A stretch of DNA of 64,000 bases, taken from NCBI RefSeq assembly GCF_016735585.2, contig NZ_JAERSE020000006.1, forward strand, positions 124,001 to 188,000, read 5' to 3'. The stretch comes from Chryseobacterium tagetis. Lineage in GTDB: Bacteria > Bacteroidota > Bacteroidia > Flavobacteriales > Weeksellaceae. Positions 35,151 to 45,051 of the stretch are shown one piece after another; the stretch's first letter is position 1, and every line of letters begins with the position of its first letter. The notes beneath the pieces were generated by a model, which was not told where the DNA came from, did not search any database, and saw only the letters and a list, made by a program, of their open reading frames with translations. The translations under genes and the position numbers were made by a program.

Positions 35151-38100
35151 ATGAAGAAAATCTACTTATTCTTTTTAGCGCTTCTGCTATCAATCCAAAA
35201 TTTTGCACAGCAATATCAGGTCGCCGGTACCTGTACAATGACTTTAGGAACGAACACCTATGGGCCTATGTACAGTACAGCAACATCTGCAGCAACAAGT
35301 CGGGTTGCTGTAATTTATCCTGCCTCGCAGCTTACTGGTGTATCTGGTCAGGCTTTAACGGGTATTTATTTTAAAAAGATAACAACCGGTGACATGACCG
35401 GAACTCCTAATCTTAAAGTCTATTTAAAAGAAACATCAAGTCTGGATTTTGGGACTGCTGCGATTGACTGGACTACTACTGCTACGGGAGCCACTTTGGT
35501 GTATGATTCTAATCCCGTTGCTGCATCTGTAGGCGCTGCGGGATGGAAACAATTTATATTTTCAAATAACTTCACGTATTCAGGAGCACAGAATCTTATG
35601 GTTCTGATGGAATATACGAATACGGGTAATACAGTCAATACAACTTGGGAATATGAATATACTTCACCTTGTGTGGTAACTACAAATAGTAATACCACCA
35701 AGTATATTAATAATACAACTGGAACGCTTGGAACATCTCTAAGCAGTGCGAATTACAGAAGACCATTTATATCGTTTTCTCATACTTCTGCGGCTGCTTG
35801 TACAGGTGCGGTAACTGCAGGTACGCCAACAGCTACTGTTTCTAGTGCCTGTGCTAATGTTCCTTTTAATCTGGCGCTTACAGGAGCTACGGCAGGGACA
35901 GGAATTACCTATCAGTGGCAAAGTTCACCTGCAGGAGCAAATACTTTTACCAATATAGCAGGGGCCACATCTATCTCTTATTCGGTTGCCAACCAAACGG
36001 CAGCTACAGATTACCGATGTGTTGTGACCTGTACTAACGGAGGAAGTACACAAAACTCCAGCATAGTTGCTGTAGGGCAGAATTCAGGAATGGCTTGTCT
36101 AAATTATTGTGCGGCAGTAAGCTCTGGGGGAACAGGTACATTGATTAATAAAGTACAGTTTGGTTCTATTAACAATGACTCTTCCACTTCTCAGCCTACG
36201 GCTTCTCCTTATTATACTTACTATCCTGCTGCTACGACTACCGTAACCATGGGATCGACTCAGAATTTAAGTGTAACAATTGGTCCTTCTGGTACTTATA
36301 GTGGTGCTATTACTTCAGTTTGGATAGACTGGAATCAGGATGGGACACTAAGTTCTACAGAACATTTTTATGTGGGACCAGGTAGTGGTTCTGCTGGGAT
36401 TCCTTCAGGAACGACAGTGACAATACCTGTTAATATTCCGGTAACAGCTGTACCTGGAATTACCCGTATGCGTATCCGAACCAGAGGAAATGCTAATCAA
36501 AACCTTCCTACGGATGCTTGTACCAACTTCGGATCTGGTGAAACAGAAGATTATAACATTACAGTTGTTGCAGGTACTCCTTGTACAGGTACTCCGGTTA
36601 CGGGTACAGCAACAGCTACAAGTACCAGTGCTTGTGTAGGTGCGCCATTTGATCTTACGCTTACAGGTTATACAATTGGTGGAGGTATTACTTACCAATG
36701 GTATAGTAGCCCGGCTGGTGCGGGTACCTTTACTGCAATTGCAGGTGCTACATCGCCTATTTATACAGTAGCTAGCCAAACAGTAGCTACCGATTACCGT
36801 TGTGTGGTTACCTGTACCAATACAAGTCAGAGTGCTACTTCTAATACCGTTTCTGTAGGGCAGAATCTTCCTATACAGTGTTATTGTACACCAACAGCAG
36901 GAGGTACTTCGACTACTTATTATATAAACAGTATCGTTACAACCGGGGCTTGGTCAAATATTAATTATGCGGCATCATCTTATAATGCTTATGTAAATTC
37001 TAATATGGCTGCGTTGACGTCTCCTGGGAATAACGTAAATGTTAGTTTAGCTGCTTCGGTGCCAACAAGTACTTATTTTTATAGAGTATGGGTAGACTGG
37101 AATAAAGATGGAGTTTTTTCTGATCCGGGAGAATTGGTTCTTTCAAATACTACTTTTGCATCTACATTATCGGGAACAATTCCGGTGCCTGCAGGAACTA
37201 CATTGGGAGATTACAGAGTAAGATGTTCAATTTCTTGGACAGGAACGGTTACTCCTTGTGGTCCGGCTCCGTATGGAAATTATGTAGACTTTACATTAGC
37301 AGTTGTAGCGCCACCTACTTGTTATCCACCTACAGGATTAGCGGTCTCTGGAATTACAGGAAATTCAGCAACCATAAGTTGGGTAGCTCCAACACCTGTG
37401 CCTGCTGGTGGATATGTATACTATATTTCTACTTCAAATGTACCTCCTAGTACTGGTGGAATACCTACTACAGCGACTTCTGTAAGTTTGCCTACTACTT
37501 TACTGCCCAATACTACTTATTATTGGTGGGTACAGGCGGTTTGTTCACCTACGGACAGTAGTTATATTATCCAAGGACCAACCTTTATGACGACACAGAT
37601 TCCGGCGGTACTTCCTTATATTCAGAATTTTGAAGCAACGAATGATTTAGGACTCTTGAATGGAACCCAGACTAATAAATGGTTCCATGGTTCTGCAACC
37701 GGAAATACCGGAAAATCAATCTATATTTCTAATGATAATGGAGTAACGAATGCCTATACGATTACCTCAACAAGTGTAGTACAGGCATACAGAGATATTC
37801 AGATTCCTTTAGGGACCACTTTAGCGAGTTTCTCTTTTGACTGGAAAGCGGATGGACAGACTACGGTAGATTATTTAAGAGTATGGTTGGTTCCGTCAAC
37901 ATTTATGCCTACACCGGGAACTCAAATCACCGCAACGACTGGAACACCGGGAGCGCCGGGAAGAGTTCAGGTAGGACAGTATAACTTAAACGGAACGACT
38001 TGGAATGCTTATTCTAACCCAAGTTTGAACCTGACCAATTATGCTGGAAGTGTGATGCGTTTGGTATTTGAGTGGGTAAATAATGCAGCGACAGGAACTC

Positions 38101-39704
38101 AGCCTCCTGCTGCAGTTGATAATATTTTACTAAGAGTTTGTAGTACGGCTACTCCAGTGGTTACAGTAACTCCAGCTTCTATTACGCACAACTCAGCTAC
38201 GATTACCTGGCCACAAGATCCAGGAGGAGCTTCTTATAAATTAAGATACAGGCCGGTTGGCTCTACACAATGGCTACCTTCAACAGTAGGTCAAGATGTA
38301 GCGGCAACATTAAATCCTAATCAGAATGTTCCGATTTCGGGATTGAATCCTGCAACATTATACGAAGTAGAAGTTGCAGCAGTTTGTAATACCGTAAATG
38401 TTGGAGCGTATTCACATAATGAATTTACTACGAAATGTGATCCGACACCTCCAAATGTGACATTTACTAATATTACATCTACATCAGCAATTATTAACTG
38501 GTCACCACTTGCAGTAAGTGCAACCTATGAAATGCAATGGAGAAAAGTTGGAGGAATATGGTCTCAATTAATAGCTTTGCCAAATCCGCCTTCAAGTACT
38601 TATTTACTTCCGAATTTAGAACCATATACCCAATATGAAGTTCAGGTAAGAAGCACATGTGTAAATTCTACAACACCTAACCCTTGGTCAAGTTTATCAA
38701 GATTCACGACTGAGAGAACATGTGATATTGCTCCGCCAGGATTAACGATTCTGGAATTGAAGCCAACCAGTGCTAAAGTTCAGTGGGATCCTTATGTTGG
38801 TCCAGATGCAACCGGGAAATATATTTTAAGATACAGAAAAGTAGGCATTCCGGGATGGACTAATGTTCAGGTAAATTCAAATATCTACACCCTTACCGAT
38901 TTAACTGAGTTGACGAAATATGAAATGGAGGTTGCAAATGTTTGTAGTGGTACTCCGGGTAACTTTACCTTACCATATTATTTCACGACTCCAACAGTGA
39001 TCTATTGTCAGATGGGAGCATTAAATCCATCCGGAGAATATATCTCTAAAGTAACAGTAGTACCTAATGGAAAACCACAAATGGTTAATACCTCCGTAGC
39101 ATCCACATATACTGATTACACGGGTGTTTTACCTGCTCAAATTGAACTGATTCAAGGATCAACGAATAACCAGTTAACGATTGATAAAGTGGTAACAGGA
39201 GATGCGGGAGTTGTTGCTTGGATTGACTTTAACAGAAACGGAGAATTTGATATCAATGAAAGAATCTTAGTATCCGGACCAAACAGTGCCGCGACAGCAA
39301 CTACAACATTCAGTGTACCATCAGATGCTTTTGTAAGCAATGCAGATTATATGTATGTCGTGATGAGAGTAGCCTTGATGAAAGGAGGAATTCCGGTAAA
39401 CTGTACCAACTTCGACAGTGGAGAAGTGGAAGATTACACGGTAAGAATCACTAAGAAATCATCAAGCAGTTTATTGAATCAGACAGATATCTTAATTTAC
39501 CCTAACCCGGTAAGCACGGTATTGAACGTTAAGAATATCAGCAAGAGAGCGAACTATAAGATTTATAGTGCAGCAGGACAGTTGATATCGAGCGGAATCA
39601 TCTTAAACAACAAAGTAGATGTTCACGCATTGATCAATGGAATGTATGTGATCGATATTCAGGATGGTTCAACTTCCGTACAGAAGAAATTCATCAAGGA
39701 ATAA
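35151..39704 (+). CDS. giant modular T9SS surface protein 2
   Basis: A 1517-residue exported protein. Signal peptide MKKIYLFFLALLLSIQNFAQ; an N-terminal domain of about 190 residues that resembles the start of giant proteins 3 and 4 in kind (YGPMYSTATSAATSRVAVIYP ... SSANYRRPFISF) but not in close sequence. Then two Ig-like modules (GITYQWQSSPAGANTF, GGGITYQWYSSPAGAGTF, each with TDYRCVVTC), the first followed by a GEVED module (SVWIDWNQDGTLSSTE ... FGSGETEDYNITV) and the second by another (YRVWVDWNKDGVFSDPGE ... GNYVDFTLAV). A fnIII module and a choice-of-anchor-J-like module follow. From about residue 997 it has the shared block of three fnIII, GEVED and type A sorting domain, nearly identical to the other three. 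Only this paralogue carries the Ig-like modules. Adhesin role is inferred. Confidence 0.9.
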   Translation: MKKIYLFFLALLLSIQNFAQQYQVAGTCTMTLGTNTYGPMYSTATSAATSRVAVIYPASQLTGVSGQALTGIYFKKITTGDMTGTPNLKVYLKETSSLDFGTAAIDWTTTATGATLVYDSNPVAASVGAAGWKQFIFSNNFTYSGAQNLMVLMEYTNTGNTVNTTWEYEYTSPCVVTTNSNTTKYINNTTGTLGTSLSSANYRRPFISFSHTSAAACTGAVTAGTPTATVSSACANVPFNLALTGATAGTGITYQWQSSPAGANTFTNIAGATSISYSVANQTAATDYRCVVTCTNGGSTQNSSIVAVGQNSGMACLNYCAAVSSGGTGTLINKVQFGSINNDSSTSQPTASPYYTYYPAATTTVTMGSTQNLSVTIGPSGTYSGAITSVWIDWNQDGTLSSTEHFYVGPGSGSAGIPSGTTVTIPVNIPVTAVPGITRMRIRTRGNANQNLPTDACTNFGSGETEDYNITVVAGTPCTGTPVTGTATATSTSACVGAPFDLTLTGYTIGGGITYQWYSSPAGAGTFTAIAGATSPIYTVASQTVATDYRCVVTCTNTSQSATSNTVSVGQNLPIQCYCTPTAGGTSTTYYINSIVTTGAWSNINYAASSYNAYVNSNMAALTSPGNNVNVSLAASVPTSTYFYRVWVDWNKDGVFSDPGELVLSNTTFASTLSGTIPVPAGTTLGDYRVRCSISWTGTVTPCGPAPYGNYVDFTLAVVAPPTCYPPTGLAVSGITGNSATISWVAPTPVPAGGYVYYISTSNVPPSTGGIPTTATSVSLPTTLLPNTTYYWWVQAVCSPTDSSYIIQGPTFMTTQIPAVLPYIQNFEATNDLGLLNGTQTNKWFHGSATGNTGKSIYISNDNGVTNAYTITSTSVVQAYRDIQIPLGTTLASFSFDWKADGQTTVDYLRVWLVPSTFMPTPGTQITATTGTPGAPGRVQVGQYNLNGTTWNAYSNPSLNLTNYAGSVMRLVFEWVNNAATGTQPPAAVDNILLRVCSTATPVVTVTPASITHNSATITWPQDPGGASYKLRYRPVGSTQWLPSTVGQDVAATLNPNQNVPISGLNPATLYEVEVAAVCNTVNVGAYSHNEFTTKCDPTPPNVTFTNITSTSAIINWSPLAVSATYEMQWRKVGGIWSQLIALPNPPSSTYLLPNLEPYTQYEVQVRSTCVNSTTPNPWSSLSRFTTERTCDIAPPGLTILELKPTSAKVQWDPYVGPDATGKYILRYRKVGIPGWTNVQVNSNIYTLTDLTELTKYEMEVANVCSGTPGNFTLPYYFTTPTVIYCQMGALNPSGEYISKVTVVPNGKPQMVNTSVASTYTDYTGVLPAQIELIQGSTNNQLTIDKVVTGDAGVVAWIDFNRNGEFDINERILVSGPNSAATATTTFSVPSDAFVSNADYMYVVMRVALMKGGIPVNCTNFDSGEVEDYTVRITKKSSSSLLNQTDILIYPNPVSTVLNVKNISKRANYKIYSAAGQLISSGIILNNKVDVHALINGMYVIDIQDGSTSVQKKFIKE

Positions 39705-39740
39705 TAATCATATTAATTCATTTAATTACCTTTTAAATAG

Positions 39741-39772
39741 AATCAGCTCTCAGAAATGAGAGCTGATTTTTT
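39741..39772 (+). terminator. intrinsic terminator after giant gene 2
   Basis: Same 12-bp stem and GAAA loop as after giant gene 1, followed by a T-run. Confidence 0.96.
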
Positions 39773-40022
39773 ATAAGTATTTCGATAAGGAAAAATAGGT
39801 GAAAAATTATAAAACATTTTCAACTCGTAGGATCTCTTAAATTTTATAAAATATGAATGATATTGTATGTATCTACTTGAAGGTATTTATTTTCTGGGGG
39901 TGTAGAGGTTTTTAAATTCACACAAGTGTGGGTTTTTGTATTATTTGTAACCATAATCAATGATTTCATTAAATTAAATCAAAATAAGTAACTATTAATT
40001 GTATTTATAATGAAAATATGAT

Positions 40023-40030
40023 TAGATTTG
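40023..40030 (+). promoter_or_regulatory. -7 element of giant gene 3
   Basis: TAGATTTG (full consensus) preceded by ATGAT, as for giant gene 1. A TTG at 39999-40001 lies 21 nt upstream. Predicts a leader of about 155 nt. Confidence 0.55.
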
Positions 40031-40081
40031 TGTAAATATTAAAAAATTAACAATATGAAATAAATAACTACTCTTTACTTA

Positions 40082-40187
40082 TTGCAGATTCATCTGCAAA
40101 CAAAATACATTCAAAAAGCTTTGAATGTATGATATGAAAAACATATCATGTCTTTCGATAACTATTATCATTATTAAATTTTTTTTT
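40082..40187 (+). promoter_or_regulatory. structured leader of giant gene 3
   Basis: Hairpins in order: TTGCAGA/TCTGCAA with TTCA loop (40082-40099); an 11-bp perfect stem ATACATTCAAA/TTTGAATGTAT with AAGC loop (40105-40130); GATATG/CATATC with A5 loop (40131-40147, extendable to 8 bp); a 4-bp stem with TTTC loop (40149-40160); then T9 at 40179-40187, five bases before the ATG. The same positions are structured, with changed stem bases, before giant gene 4. Confidence 0.65.
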
Positions 40188-40192
40188 AAATT

Positions 40193-43100
40193 ATGAGCGT
40201 ATTTTTACATTGTAAAACCAAAAAACTCTTGAAGGAGTTGATGGTAGTATTTTGTATGCTTTTCGGGTTGTTTGCTCAGGGGCAAACAGGTTCGATCGGT
40301 ACAGGTACTGCGACATCTTCTTATCTTCCTGTTTACTCTTGTTATGGATATAATTATTCACAACAATTGTATACAGCTGCAGAACTTACTACAGCTATTG
40401 GAACGACCAATACGGTAATAACTAAGGTACGATTCTATGTATCAGCTACAGCAGCAACTCAGGCCAACTATAATCAATGGACGGTATATCTTGGTAATAC
40501 TACCAAAACAACTTTTGCTTCTACCACAGACTGGGTTCCTTTATCTCAAATGTCTCAGGTTTATTCTGGAACATTAGGAACTATGACAACAGGGAATTGG
40601 GTAGAACTTTCCTTGAGCACCCCATTTGTATGGGATGGAACAAGTAATCTGGTGATTGCAGTTGACGAAAATGCCCCTGGCTATTCTTGTACAGCTACTT
40701 GGGGAGCATATACATCAGGAGCAAATACCGGGATTTATCAGTATAGTGATACTGTAAATGCTGACCCTGCTTCACCGCCAACGGCAAGTAGCAGAACGGC
40801 ATCTATTCCTAGGTTGCAGCTTGTAAGCGAGGCTCCTTCCGGATGTATGTTTCCTAATCAGTTAGCTACAGGAATTATTACCAGCAACAGTGGTCAGGTT
40901 ACCTGGACAGCGCCAACGCCTGTACCAGCTAACGGTTATGACGTTTATTATAATACCACAGGAGTAGCACCTACTTCTTCGACTGTATTAAATGCAACTA
41001 ACTCTGTGCAGAGTACAACTACCTCAGTGACGATTCCTGGGTTAGCAGCTAATACAACATATTATGTATGGGCAAGAGCTAAATGTAGTTCTACTCAGCA
41101 AAGTATTTGGGTGGGGCCTGTTTCTTTCTACACAGGCTATTGTGTGCCGACAGGAGGAACAAGTTCAACAACCTATTATTTGAATAAAATCCTGACAACA
41201 GGAGGATGGACTAACTTGAATTATACAGCATCATCTTATGCAGCGTATGTTAATAATTCAACAAATACCATTAGTACCTCACCGGGAAGTGCGATCAGTG
41301 TTAGTTTAGCGGCAGCGGGATCTGGTAGTTATTACTATTATGTTTGGGTAGACTGGAATAATGATATGGATTTCAATGATGCGGGAGAGACTATTCTAGC
41401 TACTACTTCTTATGCAGCTACGGGATCAACAACGATTAACGTTCCGGCAGCGCAGGCTTATGGAAATTACAGAGTAAGATTTGCTGTGTCATACAGTGGA
41501 GCCCTTACGTCTTGCGGTACTGCTCCTTATGGAAATTACGTAGATTATACTATAGCAGTTGGAGCCCCACCTACATGTATGCCTCCTGCAGCATTAACTT
41601 TGACATCGGCAACAACATCTTCAGCTACTATTGGCTGGACGGCTTCTACGAGTAATCCTGCTTTAGGATACGAAATTTATTATAATACAACAGGTATTGC
41701 GCCTGGATCTACAACTACACCTCAGATTACCAATGTAACAGGTACATCGGCTACAATTCCGGGGTTGGCAATTAATACGACTTATTATATATGGGTACGG
41801 GCAAAATGTACTACTTCAGATCAAAGTCCTTGGTCTGGGCCAATTACGGTATTTACCAATTATTGTGCTCCAACAGGAGGTAGTAGCTCAACAACTTACT
41901 ACCTAAATAATGTTACCACCACAGGAGGATGGACGAATCTTGGGTATACGGCAACATCTTATACGGCGTATGTTAACTCTAATATGTCTTTCCTAAGTTC
42001 ACCGGGAAGTAGTGTTGTGATGAATTTAGCAACTTCTGGAGGTTCTACATATTATTATTATGCATGGATTGACTGGAATAATGATATGGACTTTAATGAT
42101 CCGGGAGAAACTATTTTGGCAACAACTTCTTATGCAGCTACCGGAACAGCAACGATTAATATACCAGCTGGTCAGGCACTAGGAAATTATAGAGTAAGAA
42201 CTTCTTCCTCTTATATCGGAGCAGTTACGCCTTGCGGACCTGGACCTTATGGAAATTATGTAGACTTTACGCTAGCAGTTGTAGCGCCACCTACTTGTTT
42301 GCCACCAACAGGTCTTGCGGTAGCAGGTTTAACAGGAAATGGAGCAACTATCAGTTGGGCGACACCAACAACTCCACCGGCAAACGGATATGCATATTAC
42401 GTTTCTACAACTCCTGTGCAACCGGCAACACCAACGGGAACAACAACAGCGACATCTGTCAATTTGGCACCTACTTTACTTCCTAATACTACTTATTATT
42501 GGTGGGTAAAAGCAATTTGCTCTCCTACGGATAATAGTTATGTAGCCCAAGGTCCAACCTTTATGACGACACAGATTCCAGCGGTGCTTCCTTATATTCA
42601 GAATTTTGAAGCAGCGAATGATCTGGGATTATTAAATGGAACACAGACTAATAAATGGTTCTATGGCTCTGCAACAGGAAATACCGGAAAATCAATTTAT
42701 ATTACGAATGATAGCGGAACAACGAATGCCTATACAATTACTTCAGCAAGTGTAGTACAAGCGTACAGAGATATTCAGATTCCTGCAGGAACCAGTCTTG
42801 CTACCTTCTCTTTTGACTGGAAAGCAAATGGCGAAAGTTCTTATGATTATGTAAGAGTATGGTTGGTTCCGGCAAACTTTATGCCTACACCAGGCGTTCA
42901 GATTGCAGCGGCTACAGGTAGAGTACAGATAGGACAGTATAACTTAAACGGAACGACTTGGAGTTCATATTCCAATGCGAACTTAAACCTTACCAGTTAT
43001 GCAGGAAGTGTAATGCGTTTGGTATTCGAATGGAGAAATGATACTTCAGGAGGAACTCAGCCACCGGCTGCTATTGACAATATTGTACTAAGAGTTTGTA

Positions 43101-44689
43101 GCACCGCTACACCGGTAGTAACAGTAACACCGGCTGCTATTATGCACAATTCAGCTACCATTACCTGGCCACAGGATATAGGAGGAGCTTCTTATAAAGT
43201 AAGATACCGTCCAGTAGGTACAACTCAATGGTTGCCAACTGCAGGACCTATTGATGTAGCAGCAATAACAGGAACAACACAGACGCTTACTCTAAATCCA
43301 CCAACTTACCCTCTAACACCGGCAACGTTGTATGAAGTAGAAGTAGCGGCAGTGTGTAATACCGTAAATGTAGGAACGTATTCACATAATGAATTTACTA
43401 CGAAATGTGATCCAACACCACCAAATGTGACATTCACTAATATTACATCTACATCAGCTGTTGTGAACTGGTCGCCATTGGTAGCAAGTGCAACCTATCA
43501 ACTGCAGTGGAGAAAAGTAGGAGATCCAACATGGATTGGACCAATTAATTTACCAAATCCACCGACAAATACTTTCTCACTTCCTTCAACAGGATATACA
43601 TTAACACCGTATACCCAATATGAAGTTCAGGTAAGAAGTACGTGTGTAAATTCTACAACACCTAACCCATGGTCAAGCTTATCAAGATTTACCACTGAGA
43701 GAACATGTGAGATTCCGCCACCGGGATTAACGATTCTGGAATTGAAGCCAACCAGTGCTAAAGTTCAGTGGGATCCTTATGTAGGACCAGATGCAACCGG
43801 TAAATATATCTTGAGATACAGAAAAGTAGGCATTCCGGGATGGACTAATGTTCAGGTAAATTCAAATATCTATACCCTTACCGGTTTAACTGAGTTGACT
43901 AAATATGAAATGGAGGTAGCTAACATCTGTAGTGGTACTCCAGGTAACTATACCTTACCATATTATTTCACGACTCCAACGGTAATCTATTGCCAGATGG
44001 GAGCTAATAATACATCCGGAGAGTACATCTCTAAAGTAACGGTAGTTCCTAACGGAAAACCACAGATGATTAATGCTTCCGTAGCCTCAATATATACTGA
44101 TTATACAGCTGTTATACCTGCTCAGATCGAATTGATTCAGGGATCAACGAATAACCAGTTAACGATTGATAAAGTAGTAACTGGAGATGCGGGAGTTGTA
44201 GCATGGATTGACTTTGACAGAAACGGAGAATTTGATATCAATGAAAGAATCTTAGTATCCGGACCAAACAGTGCCGCAACAGCAACTACCACATTCAGTG
44301 TACCGTCAGATGCTTTTGTAAGCAATGCAGATTATATGTATGTAGTAATGCGAGTAGCTTTGATGAAAGGAGGAATTCCTGTAAACTGTACCAACTTCGA
44401 CAGTGGAGAAGTAGAAGATTACGCTATTAGAATTTCTAAGAAAGCTACAAACAGTTTGTTGAATCAGAACGATATCTTAATTTACCCTAACCCGGTAAGT
44501 ACGGTATTAAATGTTAAGAATATCAGCAAGAGAGCGAACTATAAGATCTATAGTTCAGCAGGACAATTGATCTCAAGCGGAATCATCTTAAACAATAAAG
44601 TAGATGTTCACGCATTGATCAATGGAGTTTATATGATCGATATTCAGGATGGTTCAACTTCCGTACAGAAGAAATTCATCAAGGAATAA
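40193..44689 (+). CDS. giant modular T9SS surface protein 3
   Basis: A 1498-residue exported protein. The signal peptide has a short charged lead-in (MSVFLHCKTKKLLKELMVVF, cleavage after FAQG). N-terminal domain of about 190 residues (YSCYGYNYSQQLYTAAEL ... ASIPRLQLVSEA); fnIII (NSGQVTWTAPTPVPANGYDVYY); GEVED-like module (YYVWVDWNNDMDFNDAGE); second fnIII (ALGYEIYYNTTGIAPGSTTT); second GEVED-like module (YYAWIDWNNDMDFNDPGE); third fnIII; choice-of-anchor-J-like module (LPYIQNFEAANDLG ... MRLVFEWRNDTSGG); then the shared block of three fnIII, GEVED and type A sorting domain. Its first 1 kb is close to identical to that of giant gene 4, so these two are the youngest duplicates. No enzyme motif; adhesin role inferred. 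Confidence 0.9.
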   Translation: MSVFLHCKTKKLLKELMVVFCMLFGLFAQGQTGSIGTGTATSSYLPVYSCYGYNYSQQLYTAAELTTAIGTTNTVITKVRFYVSATAATQANYNQWTVYLGNTTKTTFASTTDWVPLSQMSQVYSGTLGTMTTGNWVELSLSTPFVWDGTSNLVIAVDENAPGYSCTATWGAYTSGANTGIYQYSDTVNADPASPPTASSRTASIPRLQLVSEAPSGCMFPNQLATGIITSNSGQVTWTAPTPVPANGYDVYYNTTGVAPTSSTVLNATNSVQSTTTSVTIPGLAANTTYYVWARAKCSSTQQSIWVGPVSFYTGYCVPTGGTSSTTYYLNKILTTGGWTNLNYTASSYAAYVNNSTNTISTSPGSAISVSLAAAGSGSYYYYVWVDWNNDMDFNDAGETILATTSYAATGSTTINVPAAQAYGNYRVRFAVSYSGALTSCGTAPYGNYVDYTIAVGAPPTCMPPAALTLTSATTSSATIGWTASTSNPALGYEIYYNTTGIAPGSTTTPQITNVTGTSATIPGLAINTTYYIWVRAKCTTSDQSPWSGPITVFTNYCAPTGGSSSTTYYLNNVTTTGGWTNLGYTATSYTAYVNSNMSFLSSPGSSVVMNLATSGGSTYYYYAWIDWNNDMDFNDPGETILATTSYAATGTATINIPAGQALGNYRVRTSSSYIGAVTPCGPGPYGNYVDFTLAVVAPPTCLPPTGLAVAGLTGNGATISWATPTTPPANGYAYYVSTTPVQPATPTGTTTATSVNLAPTLLPNTTYYWWVKAICSPTDNSYVAQGPTFMTTQIPAVLPYIQNFEAANDLGLLNGTQTNKWFYGSATGNTGKSIYITNDSGTTNAYTITSASVVQAYRDIQIPAGTSLATFSFDWKANGESSYDYVRVWLVPANFMPTPGVQIAAATGRVQIGQYNLNGTTWSSYSNANLNLTSYAGSVMRLVFEWRNDTSGGTQPPAAIDNIVLRVCSTATPVVTVTPAAIMHNSATITWPQDIGGASYKVRYRPVGTTQWLPTAGPIDVAAITGTTQTLTLNPPTYPLTPATLYEVEVAAVCNTVNVGTYSHNEFTTKCDPTPPNVTFTNITSTSAVVNWSPLVASATYQLQWRKVGDPTWIGPINLPNPPTNTFSLPSTGYTLTPYTQYEVQVRSTCVNSTTPNPWSSLSRFTTERTCEIPPPGLTILELKPTSAKVQWDPYVGPDATGKYILRYRKVGIPGWTNVQVNSNIYTLTGLTELTKYEMEVANICSGTPGNYTLPYYFTTPTVIYCQMGANNTSGEYISKVTVVPNGKPQMINASVASIYTDYTAVIPAQIELIQGSTNNQLTIDKVVTGDAGVVAWIDFDRNGEFDINERILVSGPNSAATATTTFSVPSDAFVSNADYMYVVMRVALMKGGIPVNCTNFDSGEVEDYAIRISKKATNSLLNQNDILIYPNPVSTVLNVKNISKRANYKIYSSAGQLISSGIILNNKVDVHALINGVYMIDIQDGSTSVQKKFIKE

Positions 44690-44725
44690 TAATCATATTA
44701 ATTGATTTAATTATCTTTTAAATAG

Positions 44726-44760
44726 AATCAGCTCTCATTTCTGAGAGCTGATTTTTTTTA
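44726..44760 (+). terminator. intrinsic terminator after giant gene 3, loop inverted
   Basis: The same 12-bp stem AATCAGCTCTCA / TGAGAGCTGATT as in the other giant genes, but with loop TTTC instead of GAAA, that is the reverse complement of the loop; T8 follows. Confidence 0.95.
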
Positions 44761-44889
44761 TATCTAAAGGGTGTTTTTCTTACTCTCTAATTTTAAGGGG
44801 ATATTTTCTATTATACTTGCATAATTTAATTTTCAATAGTGTTTTTCTAAAAAAATAAATGATTAGATAGCTTAGTTGTAAAAAATGAC

Positions 44890-44897
44890 TAAATTCG
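44890..44897 (+). promoter_or_regulatory. possible -7 element of giant gene 4
   Basis: TAAATTCG, one mismatch from TAnnTTTG, in the same context (AAAAATGA before it) as TAGATTTG of giant gene 1. Predicts a leader of about 150 nt. Confidence 0.4.
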
Positions 44898-44942
44898 CGT
44901 CGTTTTAAATATTATATACTATGGAGTGAAAATTATCTTTTA

Positions 44943-45045
44943 TACACAGTTTACCTGTGTACAACATGTATTTAGAAAAGTTTTTGAATACATAAAAATA
45001 TATTGGTCTTTCGGCCGTTATTATTATCATTATTAAATTTTTTTT
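44943..45045 (+). promoter_or_regulatory. structured leader of giant gene 4
   Basis: TACACAG/CTGTGTA with TTTAC loop (44943-44961); a 12-bp stem with two G-U pairs, arms ATGTATTTAGAA and TTTTTGAATACAT region (44966-44993); a 4-bp stem GGTC/GGCC with TTTC loop (45005-45016); then T8 at 45038-45045, six bases before the ATG. Positions correspond to those before giant gene 3 while stem bases differ in a compensated way. Confidence 0.65.
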
Positions 45046-45051
45046 AAAATT

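Larger units (their letters stand above)
39705..40192. other. 488-nt intergenic stretch between giant genes 2 and 3
   Basis: Terminator at 39741-39772, then about 240 nt of AT-rich sequence without a recognised feature apart from a small CACAC/GTGTG hairpin near 39920-39932, then the -7 element at 40023-40030 and the hairpin leader of giant gene 3. No gene is seen. Confidence 0.6.
44690..45051. other. 362-nt intergenic stretch between giant genes 3 and 4
   Basis: Terminator at 44726-44760, about 120 nt of AT-rich sequence with no recognised feature, the box TTGTAAAAAATGA and a degenerate -7 at 44890-44897, then the hairpin leader of giant gene 4. No gene is seen. Confidence 0.6.

Noticed and set aside
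36405..36779. Minus-strand frame of 124 residues opposite giant gene 2
   Set aside because: Ser/Thr/Cys/Arg-rich shadow of a Thr/Gly/Ala-rich repeat protein.
29888..45051. Idea that the giant-gene leaders are invertible promoters or recombinase sites
   Set aside because: The hairpins have short spacers and no pair of equal inverted repeats flanks a promoter; no recombinase gene is in the window.
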